DNA from: an uncultured Sutterella sp.
Lineage (GTDB): Bacteria; Pseudomonadota; Gammaproteobacteria; Burkholderiales; Burkholderiaceae_F
Reading direction: 5' to 3'
Length of the DNA stretch: 14,980 nt
NCBI GenBank assembly: GCA_900552545.1
Contig: USAL01000041.1
Coordinates: forward strand, 1 to 14,980
Shown: positions 1 to 6,515 of the stretch, one piece after another
Position numbering within the stretch: the stretch's first letter is position 1
Layout of the letters: each line of letters opens with the position of its first letter
Notes under the pieces: model-generated
The model's database searches: none
The model's input: only the letters and a program-made list of their open reading frames with translations
What the model was told of the DNA's origin: nothing
Position numbers and translations under genes: made by a program

Positions 1-813
1 TCAGATTAAGGGCGCAGGCCTTGTAATTCGGGCTTTTTTATCGAGATTCGAAATTCCGCGCCCACGTCCCAGTTCCATATTCAGATTCGGACTTCTCCAT
101 GGAGTTTTCTCCTTGCCATCAATTTCTTTATCGCGAGCATCATACCATGCCGAACAAGTTGGCGCGAGATAATGCCGCCTTTCCATTTAAATTAAAATAT
201 CCCTGTCAAACCTCGAATCAAATTGCCAGTTAATCTTGGCACCCTATTTCAATTACTGAAAAAGAATTAAATTTAGGTCTTCCAATGTGCGCAAAGATTA
301 ATTTCTGCAAATGCCCGAAAAAGCAATAAGCATTTCAAAAAAAGGCTAAGGATTTCCCATCAGCCTTATGATTAAGAACGGAAGAGGGAAAAACTCGATC
401 AAAAGACGTTATAGAGAACTCAAAAAAACATTTATTCTCCCCAAACTGAGGGCCTCCTGTAACAACACCCAAACCAATCACAGCCAGCGATGCGGCCTTA
501 ATAGCCTTGTTCTTCGTGAGAAATTTTCTCTCCGATTCTCGTGACTCTGTTCGGCCTCTTCGAGGAGCTTTTCCAAGGCTCTGTCCTGGACCGCCAAAGA
601 ATTTTCCAATGCCGCCTTGTTTTCGAGCAGATTCCCGACTCCGTCCCAATCCTTTTTCGGCACCTATCACAAACTTGTGAACGACAAAAACGCGCCCGCT
701 CTCTTTTTCGGCTCTTCGTCAAAATGCAAAAAGACCCCGCCTTCAGCAACTGCCAAAGTGCAGGGTCCGAATTACCGACAACGTGTCGTCGTCAGCGGGA
801 ATTCTCAAAAAAT
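1..813. other. AT-richer stretch with no confident gene
   Basis: This stretch, especially 1-480, is clearly richer in A and T than the rest of the window, and I recognise no intact gene in it. A 61-codon minus-strand frame (1-186) begins with ATG at 184-186 and resembles nothing I know. An exact 10-bp palindrome CTCCATGGAG lies at 95-104. The only coding-like signal is the possible frameshifted small protein at 335-663, listed separately. Composition and lack of intact genes suggest a decayed or transferred segment, but this is inference. Confidence 0.5.
335..663 (-). pseudogene. Possible frameshifted small coiled-coil/membrane protein
   Basis: A minus-strand frame starting at GTG 663 encodes about 47 residues rich in E, L, A, N and Q, like a short amphipathic coiled coil (for example ENKAALENSLAVQD and ALEKLLEEAEQ). 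It soon runs into basic residues and a stop at 478. The -1 frame continues naturally from the same point with a short positive stretch (LTKNKAIKAA) and a hydrophobic segment (SLAVIGLGVV), ending at 335. The junction falls on the heptamer A_AAT_TTC (minus strand, 526 to 520), which is in frame as X_XXY_YYZ. A join would give about 109 residues. The start is poor: a TAG directly precedes the GTG and there is no Shine-Dalgarno sequence. A decayed gene with a single-base indel is the simplest reading, programmed frameshifting the more exciting one. No family recognised. Confidence 0.3.
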
Positions 814-1497
814 TTATTGTCTCGGCACCGGCGTGCGATGGCCGTTTTCGCTTGCCCAGAGGGCGGCCTCGACGCGCGTTGAGAATCCGAGCTTTTTCAA
901 GAGGTGCTTCACATGCACCTTCACCGTTCCGTCGGAAATCTGCAGCCGCTCGGAAATCAGACGGTTGCTCATGCCGTTGGCAATGCAGTGCAGCACCTGC
1001 ACCTCGCGGGGACTGAGAATGGAAATGTCGCGGCCTTCGTCGACATAGGAGACGTTGCGCAGGGTTTCGGCAAGGGCGTTCGTCAACGCATCGCTGATCA
1101 CCATGTCGCCTGCGGCAATGCGCGGCAACTGTTTGGCGAATTCAGCGGCGGGCAGGCGCTTCGAAAGAAAGCCGTCGGCCTGCATGCGGATGGCAGCCAT
1201 GAGCGCCGGCTGCGAGCCGTCGGTGATCGTCATGACGCAGCGAAGCGCATCAGAGCCAGCTTTGATCTGCTCGAGAACCTTCACGGCGGGTTGTCCGGCG
1301 TCGAGATCGAGCACGACGAAATTGACCGCATGCTCGGCCACAAGGGCGGGAACCTTCTCGATTTCGCTGGTAACGGCAACGACCTCAAAGCCTCCGATGC
1401 TCTTGAATACGCCGATGAGTCCCTCGGCAAAGAGCGGGCAGAGGTCAAAGACAAGCACCCGCATGCGGGGCTGTCGTATGGGAACGGTGGATGTCAT
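814..1497 (-). CDS. NarL/FixJ-type response regulator
   Basis: The product (227 aa from ATG 1497) is a two-domain response regulator that should bind DNA. An N-terminal receiver domain (about residues 10-130) contains the phosphoacceptor Asp64 (VVLD-LD) and Lys113 (GFLSK). A C-terminal LuxR-type helix-turn-helix (about 158-220) has the landmarks LSPRE (161-165) and TVKVHVKHLLKKLG, very close to NarL. The acidic pair that binds Mg in NarL relatives (DDHPLF) reads D-L-C-P-L-F here (Asp18, Leu19), so one metal ligand is missing and phosphorylation may be altered. No histidine kinase gene lies nearby, so it is an orphan in this window. An ATG at 1530 would add 11 mostly basic residues. I prefer 1497 because the extension reads like A-rich leader, though neither start has a good ribosome site. 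The regulated genes cannot be told from sequence. Confidence 0.9.
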   Translation of the reverse strand: MTSTVPIRQPRMRVLVFDLCPLFAEGLIGVFKSIGGFEVVAVTSEIEKVPALVAEHAVNFVVLDLDAGQPAVKVLEQIKAGSDALRCVMTITDGSQPALMAAIRMQADGFLSKRLPAAEFAKQLPRIAAGDMVISDALTNALAETLRNVSYVDEGRDISILSPREVQVLHCIANGMSNRLISERLQISDGTVKVHVKHLLKKLGFSTRVEAALWASENGHRTPVPRQ

Positions 1498-1585
1498 CTT
1501 TTTTTTTCTTATTTTTACTGCGGCCGGCATGTTGTCGCCAAAGCCTTCCGTGGTTTCTGCACTTTTGGGGAAAGGATGTTCTCCC

Positions 1586-1600
1586 CTTCCCTCAGGGAAG
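1586..1600. repeat. 15-bp odd palindrome upstream of response regulator
   Basis: CTTCCCT-C-AGGGAAG is an exact 7+1+7 inverted repeat between the response-regulator start and the amidohydrolase stop. Nearby are two direct copies of CGAAATTC (1601-1608 and 1631-1638), exactly 30 bp apart. It could be an operator for the response-regulator gene. The two arms are too close to form a good RNA hairpin. Function is inferred. Confidence 0.4.
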
Positions 1601-1732
1601 CGAAATTCGGCTCTTTGAAAAGTCCGAATTCGAAATTCTTCAGCTTTGGCGCACGGGATCCGCGGCCTGCGGACGGCCGCTTGTTTTCAGACCGCCGATC
1701 CCGAAACGATGTTGCTTTTTCCAAAAACGCTT

Positions 1733-3004
1733 CTAGAACGCCTCGTAGTGCTCGACCGTGCTCCAGAGAATCGCCACACCCTTCATGAAGTCCTCGATCT
1801 TCATGTCTTCATAGGGGTTGTGCGAGCCGTTCTGATTGGCCACGAAGATCATCGTGGCGGGCACGCCCGCATTGCTCAGCACGGCAGTGTCGTGGCCTGC
1901 GCCGCTGGCAAGGCGCCGCACGGGAACGCCGCACATGCCGGCCGCCTTCACGAGCTTGGCGCTTAACGCTTCGTCAACCTTGGAAGCGGCCGTGACGAGC
2001 TTCTTGTCAAACTCAAACTTCACGCCGCGCTTCTTGGCAACGGCTTCGGCCTCCTGCAGGAGCAGATCATGAAATCCTTCGCAGGTGTCCATGCTGAGAC
2101 TGCGCATGTCGATCGTAAAGCTCACCTCGCCCGGGATGACCGAGATGGCCGCCGTACGACCCGTCTGCATCACGCCCACCGTGAAGACGAGATCGGCGCC
2201 CTTTTCAAGCCACTCGTCCCAGTGGCAGTCCATGCGGTGCAGCAGATCAACCGTCGCCATCACCGCATCGTGCCGATACTGCTTGTCGACGGCGCCCGAA
2301 TGCGCGGTCTGTCCGATGCAGCGCACGTTGCGGTGGCGCACATTGCCGCGAATGCCCGTGACGATGCCCACGCGCTCGGTTTCGGAACTGTCGAGCGTGG
2401 GTCCCTGCTCGATGTGCAGTTCGACAAAGGCCTCGATCTTGGAGAGATCCAGAAGCGGCTTGCCGCTTGTGAGATCGGCCGCGCGGAAGCCGCAGGCAGC
2501 CACGCATTCGCCAAGCGTCGTATTCTCCGAACGGTGCTTGAGCATCATGTCGGCGTCGGTGAGCTTGCCCGTAATCGCCAGCGACCCCACGTAGGCCTTC
2601 CCGAAGAAGCTCGACTCCTCACAGCGCATGATGAGCACCACGTAGTCGCGCTCGGGCGTGTAGTTGGTGCGGCGCATCCACCAGGCGACCGCCAGGGCCG
2701 CCGTGACGCCGGCGAGGCCGTCGTAGTTGCCGCCCTGCGGCACGCTGTCGGCATGGCTGCCCGCCACAAAGGAATTGAGCTCGCGGTTTCTGCCCGGATA
2801 GGTCATCCAGACGTTGCCTGCAGGGTCGGTGTGAATCTCCATGCCGAGTTCAGAGCCGATGCTCTTGAGATAGTTGATGACATCGGTCTCGGTCTGGGAA
2901 TACCCCTGTCGGGTGACGCCCAGTCCATCAACGCTCATCTTGCGCACCGTGTCAAAAATTGTTCGGCAAAACTTCACGCCGTCGCGCTGCAGATCACCTG
3001 ACAT
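1733..3004 (-). CDS. Zn-dependent amidohydrolase (N-carbamoyl-L-amino acid hydrolase/allantoate type, M20)
   Basis: The 423-aa product belongs to the M20 family branch of N-carbamoyl-L-amino-acid hydrolases, beta-ureidopropionase and allantoate amidohydrolase. These split a carbamoyl or related amide, releasing ammonia, CO2 and the amino compound in the cytoplasm. Expected metal ligands are His84 (GSH-AD), Asp95 (NYDG), Glu130 (CEES), His197 (ELHIEQGP) and His395 (GSHN). SGAGHD (367-372), HIEQGP (197-202) and RHDA (244-247) are family hallmarks. The length matches the usual 410-430. The start at 3004 is supported by AGGAAA about 10 nt upstream. The open frame continues upstream to 3376, but that extension has no family similarity. 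It is divergent from the AbgA-like gene, and the pair may share a substrate class. The exact substrate (N-carbamoyl amino acid, allantoate, ureidopropionate) cannot be chosen from sequence. Confidence 0.9.
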   Translation of the reverse strand: MSGDLQRDGVKFCRTIFDTVRKMSVDGLGVTRQGYSQTETDVINYLKSIGSELGMEIHTDPAGNVWMTYPGRNRELNSFVAGSHADSVPQGGNYDGLAGVTAALAVAWWMRRTNYTPERDYVVLIMRCEESSFFGKAYVGSLAITGKLTDADMMLKHRSENTTLGECVAACGFRAADLTSGKPLLDLSKIEAFVELHIEQGPTLDSSETERVGIVTGIRGNVRHRNVRCIGQTAHSGAVDKQYRHDAVMATVDLLHRMDCHWDEWLEKGADLVFTVGVMQTGRTAAISVIPGEVSFTIDMRSLSMDTCEGFHDLLLQEAEAVAKKRGVKFEFDKKLVTAASKVDEALSAKLVKAAGMCGVPVRRLASGAGHDTAVLSNAGVPATMIFVANQNGSHNPYEDMKIEDFMKGVAILWSTVEHYEAF

Positions 3005-3467
3005 AGCCTGATTTCCTGATAGCTGAAAAAGAATTGATTGTTTTGCCGCACACGACAAAGCTTGGCCTGCGTCCTGCAACCAGCCCGATACGTCCGTGCG
3101 GCTCTCTTGTAACAAACTCGATTCTCCGCAGCGGCCGTCCGATCGGCACGCAGACGCCCCTTGAGGGAAGCTGGAGGGGATTTGAAACGCCGACCCGAGC
3201 ACGCCACGGAAATACCCATTAAGGATTATGCCCCCGCCGCAGCACTTTGCTTTTTCCTCAAACTGCAAATCCCGCCGCAGCTTTTGACCTAACCCCATAC
3301 ACAAAGGAAATAGTCGGCCCTGGCAGACCGTCGGTCGACCACCGGAATTTGCCTCAGGACAAAAGAAGCGCAGCAAATTCCTCGGCTTTGATCAGAGATC
3401 CCTCCTGTCCCCCATCAGCAACAATCATTAGGGTATATTCACTGACAAGGAAAGAGAACCCCTTCGA

Positions 3468-3499
3468 GAACAAGGGGCGCCCCGGCTGTGCCCTTGTTC
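3468..3499 (+). repeat. Inverted repeat with 9-bp arms in the abgA-like leader
   Basis: GAACAAGGG (3468-3476) is an exact inverted repeat of CCCTTGTTC (3491-3499) with a 14-nt loop. The 10-bp palindrome GGGGCGCCCC (3474-3483) overlaps the left arm, so two alternative pairings compete. It lies about 30 bp downstream of the possible -10 box. It could be an operator or an mRNA leader hairpin, and no T-run follows it. Confidence 0.5.
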
Positions 3500-3500
3500 C

Positions 3501-3536
3501 CCTGCGCCCGCAGCCTTCTGCGGTTTCAGGCGCAGG
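3501..3536 (+). repeat. Nested hairpin in the abgA-like leader
   Basis: CCTGCGCC (3501-3508) pairs exactly with GGCGCAGG (3529-3536). Inside, CGCAG (3509-3513) pairs with CTGCG (3518-3522) around a CCTT loop, leaving a six-base bulge. It directly follows the previous inverted repeat. No T-run follows, so it is not an intrinsic terminator. A leader RNA structure affecting stability or expression is plausible but unproven. Confidence 0.5.
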
Positions 3537-3652
3537 CGGCGTGCAGCACAACGGTACGCACGGCGGGGCTTTCTGACGACTTCATTGATTGTTCGCGCAT
3601 CAGACGCCCGTTTTTTTTTCGGACGCCCGTGCGGCTAGGAGAAGGTTCAAAA

Positions 3653-4930
3653 ATGACCACTGCCTCTGATTATCAGAATCAACTCATTGAGATTCGCCGT
3701 CGTCTGCACCAGAACCCCGAAGAGGGCTGGACGGAATTCACCACCACGGCGTTTGTCATCACGACGCTGCGCAGTTACGGCTACAACGTGCTCTGCGGCC
3801 GCAAGGTCGTCAACCCCGAGGCTTGCCTCGGCCGCGACCCGAAGCTCGTGCAGGCTGGCATTGAACGCGCCCGCAAGAACGGCGTCTCCGAAGAACTTCT
3901 TGCTGAAATGCAGGAGCTCACGGGCTGCGTGGCCGAGCTCGACACGGGCCGTCCGGGCCCGCTCTTGGCGCTGCGCTTCGACATCGACTGCGTGCCCGTT
4001 ACCGAAAGCACCGATCCCTCGCACCTGCCCGCAAAGCTTGGCTTCACCTCCAAGAACCCGGGCCTGATGCACGCCTGCGGCCACGACGCCCACACCTCGC
4101 TCGGCCTTGCCGTCGCGCACTGGGTAATGGACAACAAGGACAAGTTGAACGGCCGCATCAAGATCCTCTTTCAGCCTGCTGAAGAAGGCGTACGGGGCGC
4201 TGCCGGCATGGCCGCAAGCGGCATCGTCGACGATGCCGACTACTTCCTCGCCTCGCACTGCGCGATGTCGGCCAAGTCGGGCGAACTCGCCACGAACCTC
4301 TACGGGTATCTGTGCACCACGAAGCTTGACGTGACGATCCACGGCAAGCCCTCGCACGCAGGCGCCGCGCCGCAGGACGGCCGCAACGCCCTCGCCGCGG
4401 CCTGCAACGCCGTCGTGCAGATGCTCGGCATCCCGCGTCACGCCGGCGGCATGACCCGCATCAACGTCGGCCAGCTCGTCGCGGGCGAAGGCCGCAACGT
4501 CATCCCCTCGAAGGCCGTGATGAAGCTTGAAGTGCGCGGCGAGACGGGCGAAATCAACAACTACATGGTCGAGCAGGTGCACAACATCTGCGAGGGCATC
4601 GCAAAGTCCTTCGGCGTCACCTACGAGTGCGAGAAGATGGGTGAGGCCGTCGACCTCGTGGCAGATCAGGAATTGGTCGACGTGTTGAACGCCGCAGGCA
4701 AGGAAGTCGAAGGCATCACGGTGGTCGACAAGCCGCTCAACTTCGGCGGCTCCGAAGACGCCACGATTCTTGCCCGCCGCGAGCAGTCGCACGGCGGCAA
4801 GGCCGCCTTCTTCCTGTGGGGCTCGAACCGTCCGAGCGGCCACCACACGGCGACCTTCGACATCTGCGAGCCTGACATCGTCAAGGCGCTTGAGGTCTGG
4901 ACGCACGTGATCCCGAAGATCATGAAGTAA
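3653..4930 (+). CDS. M20 amidohydrolase, AbgA-like
   Basis: The 425-aa product is an M20D amidohydrolase most like the A subunit of p-aminobenzoyl-glutamate hydrolase, which cleaves folate breakdown products into p-aminobenzoate and glutamate. Shared AbgA features include GRKVVN (49-54), ERARKNG (71-77), LDTGRPGP (96-103) and GSEDATI (366-372). Likely metal site residues are Cys142 and His144 (ACGHDAHT), Glu177/Glu178 (QPAEEG), His202 and His397 or His398 (GHHTATFD). A good ribosome site (AGGAGA) sits about 10 nt before ATG 3653. An upstream ATG at 3488 would add residues without family similarity. In E. coli abgA lies with abgB and abgT, but no partner subunit or AbgT transporter is seen here. 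A related aminoacyl-amide hydrolase acting alone is therefore possible. A strong terminator follows. Confidence 0.88.
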   Translation: MTTASDYQNQLIEIRRRLHQNPEEGWTEFTTTAFVITTLRSYGYNVLCGRKVVNPEACLGRDPKLVQAGIERARKNGVSEELLAEMQELTGCVAELDTGRPGPLLALRFDIDCVPVTESTDPSHLPAKLGFTSKNPGLMHACGHDAHTSLGLAVAHWVMDNKDKLNGRIKILFQPAEEGVRGAAGMAASGIVDDADYFLASHCAMSAKSGELATNLYGYLCTTKLDVTIHGKPSHAGAAPQDGRNALAAACNAVVQMLGIPRHAGGMTRINVGQLVAGEGRNVIPSKAVMKLEVRGETGEINNYMVEQVHNICEGIAKSFGVTYECEKMGEAVDLVADQELVDVLNAAGKEVEGITVVDKPLNFGGSEDATILARREQSHGGKAAFFLWGSNRPSGHHTATFDICEPDIVKALEVWTHVIPKIMK

Positions 4931-4944
4931 TCCTCCGGACTCCC

Positions 4945-4976
4945 AGGGCGAACGGGGCTCTCCGCCCCGTCGCCCT
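4945..4976 (+). repeat. Strong hairpin after the abgA-like gene
   Basis: AGGGCGA-ACGGGGC pairs with GCCCCGT-CGCCCT around a short loop, with one unpaired A. It starts 15 nt after the stop codon. It has no T-run of its own and probably protects the mRNA 3' end or backs up the following terminator. Confidence 0.6.
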
Positions 4977-4992
4977 ACGCCCGCAGCCTCAG

Positions 4993-5044
4993 GGCGAGCG
5001 CACTGCCTTTGGTTCTCAAAGGCGCGCTCGCCTTTTTGTTTTTC
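4993..5044 (+). terminator. Intrinsic terminator of the abgA-like gene
   Basis: GGCGAGCGC (4993-5001) pairs exactly with GCGCTCGCC (5024-5032), with an inner CTTTG/CAAAG pairing. It is followed at once by TTTTTGTTTTT. This is a classic rho-independent terminator in the plus direction. Confidence 0.9.
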
Positions 5045-5205
5045 AGGAAAAAAGAGCTGCCGCAGGAAATGCAGATCCCGCCGGCAGCCTCAAAGGTAAG
5101 GGAAGCCGCCGCTGCCGCCGAGCAGAAGAATCAGCGGACACAAACGGCGTACGGCTTCCTAGGAGGACAAAAGGGTTGTATGCCAGAGTTTCATGGACCC
5201 TCCTC

Positions 5206-5234
5206 CAGCGTCCATTTCCCTTAGAGGGACGCTG
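5206..5234. repeat. 8-bp inverted repeat after the AEC permease gene
   Basis: CAGCGTCC (5206-5213) pairs exactly with GGACGCTG (5227-5234). It lies about 40 nt downstream of the minus-strand AEC gene stop and could act as a weak transcript end. No T-run follows in the minus direction, so a terminator role is uncertain. Confidence 0.35.
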
Positions 5235-5276
5235 AGCGCGCCCCAAGCGCCCGGCAACAGCAAAAACAGCTTCCGT

Positions 5277-6239
5277 CTACAGGAACCCCACGAGCGTAAA
5301 CCACACGGGGGCGGCGAAAACCAGGGCGATCGTCGACATCCCCACGGCTTCCGAGGCGAACTCTTCGTCCGCGCCGTAGTGCCGCGAGAGCACGGCCATC
5401 ATCGAGGAGACGGGCAGAATCGTCGAGACGATGAAGACCTGGCGCATCAGGGGCTCGACGTCAAAGGGCAGCATCAGCACGATCATCAGGCAGGGCCGGA
5501 TCACGTAGCACGACAGCAAAATGAGCCAGACCTCGCGCGGCATGTGCAGGAGCTTTGAAAAGCCCACCTTGTGCACCGTCATGCCGATGAAGAGGAGCGC
5601 CAAAGGCGTCGCGAGCTGGCCGATGATGTGCGTCGAGAGCGTGATCACGCGCGGCACATTGATCGAAAACAGAATGCAGGCCATGCCCACGAGGAACCCA
5701 AGCAACGGAGGCGAAGTAAAGAGCTTCAGGCTCTGCACCGAGATGATCTTGGGCTGGGGCTTGCCGTGGCGCCTCACGCCGTCAAGCCGGATGTTGTAGA
5801 GCCCGATCGTCCAGATGAAGATCACGTTGGCAAAGAAGTACACGAGCAGATACGGAAGGCCCGTTTCGCCGAACATGGCAATCGTCACCGGCACGCCCAC
5901 AAAGAGCACGGTCGAGGAGGTAAAGCAGGCGATGAAGGCGCCGTGGATATCCTCGCGCACCACCTTGAGCTTGACCAAAACAACCGAAATCAGAAAGTTG
6001 AGCGCCACGACCAGAAACGGCAGAAACGCCATGTTGAGGAGTTCCATCAACTGGTCGTGCGTGAACTTCGAGGTGACCGAATAAAAAAGAAAGAACGGAA
6101 TGGCGCAGTTGACGAGCTTTGAGACAAGCGTGCGGCCCTTTTCGTCATACCAGCCCTTGCGTGCGGTCACCCAGCCCACGCCTGCAACGATGACGAGCAC
6201 GATGACTGCGGTCAATGAATGAGTGACGGCTTGAAGCAT
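5277..6239 (-). CDS. AEC-family permease (auxin efflux carrier type)
   Basis: The 320-aa product is a ten-helix inner-membrane carrier of the AEC family, which includes the malonate transporter MdcF and E. coli YfdV. Hydrophobic segments alternate with short loops along its whole length, in two halves of about five helices split by a polar loop (about residues 150-175). The C-terminal half contains PLALLFIGM and ILPVSSMMAVLSRHYGAD, typical of the family. The length is normal. ATG 6239 is chosen because AGAGGAACG lies just upstream. An upstream ATG at 6395 adds a charged segment out of keeping with the family. It stands alone next to the AbgA-like gene, and a carrier for a carboxylic or amino acid substrate or product is a reasonable guess. 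A 14-bp dyad lies in its upstream region. Confidence 0.92.
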   Translation of the reverse strand: MLQAVTHSLTAVIVLVIVAGVGWVTARKGWYDEKGRTLVSKLVNCAIPFFLFYSVTSKFTHDQLMELLNMAFLPFLVVALNFLISVVLVKLKVVREDIHGAFIACFTSSTVLFVGVPVTIAMFGETGLPYLLVYFFANVIFIWTIGLYNIRLDGVRRHGKPQPKIISVQSLKLFTSPPLLGFLVGMACILFSINVPRVITLSTHIIGQLATPLALLFIGMTVHKVGFSKLLHMPREVWLILLSCYVIRPCLMIVLMLPFDVEPLMRQVFIVSTILPVSSMMAVLSRHYGADEEFASEAVGMSTIALVFAAPVWFTLVGFL

Positions 6240-6421
6240 GACCAACGTTCCTCTTTTTTCTTTTTGTCTGGTTCCGGCGCCAATCTGATGAAGGCTGCAA
6301 TCCCGCCTTTGGGATCGGCCAGGCGTTGCGGCATCCGCCGCGTCTGCCCGCGGCGGCGCCTTCGGCACCGGATGCAGATGAGTGTAGTCGCGCAAGCTAA
6401 GGCAAAGCCCTCAAGTCGTCT

Positions 6422-6435
6422 GTCATATAAATGAC
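6422..6435. promoter_or_regulatory. Dyad GTCAT-ATAA-ATGAC upstream of AEC gene
   Basis: An exact 5-bp inverted repeat around an A/T centre lies about 185 bp upstream of the AEC start, in the non-coding gap 6240-6515. Its minus strand holds TTTATA/TTATAT, usable as a -10 box. A repressor site overlapping the AEC promoter fits, but the binding protein is unknown and the -35 box is weak. Confidence 0.4.
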
Positions 6436-6515
6436 TGTTACCCATAAAGGGCTACGAATGACGACATGAAGGGTCGGCGCCCGGCCCAAGAGAAACGCTT
6501 GGAATTTCCAGCGGG

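Larger units (their letters stand above)
3005..3652. promoter_or_regulatory. Divergent intergenic region between two M20 hydrolase genes
   Basis: About 650 bp separate two divergent starts, and I see no convincing gene. A possible -10 for the plus-strand gene is TATATT at 3434-3439, but its -35 is poor. That would give a leader of roughly 200 nt containing the inverted repeats listed separately. A minus-strand CATAAT (3225-3230) could serve the other gene, also weakly. CCCGCCGCAGC occurs twice in direct orientation (3233-3243, 3271-3281). A run of nine Ts (3611-3619) sits between two copies of GACGCCCG without a good hairpin before it, so I do not call it a terminator. Confidence 0.5.

Noticed and set aside
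1..186. 61-codon minus-strand frame at the window start
   Set aside because: No recognised family and a ribosome-site-like AGGG too far upstream. It cannot be supported as a gene.
904..1788. Plus-strand open frame of 294 codons over the response regulator
   Set aside because: It is antisense to a clear NarL-type gene, and its tail is arbitrary low-complexity sequence.
2069..3001. Plus-strand open frame of 310 codons antisense to the amidohydrolase
   Set aside because: It mirrors the codon pattern of the true gene on the other strand and has no recognisable motif.
3005..3376. N-terminal extension of the amidohydrolase to 3376
   Set aside because: The added 124 residues have no family similarity, and a good ribosome site precedes ATG 3004.
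3611..3619. Nine-T run before the abgA-like gene as an intrinsic terminator
   Set aside because: No stable hairpin ends directly before it, so it lacks the stem that a terminator needs.
3647..4906. Long open frame antisense to the AbgA-like gene (419 codons)
   Set aside because: It lies fully opposite a well-supported M20 gene, is rich in A, V, R, D and H as expected from a GC-rich antisense frame, and matches no family.
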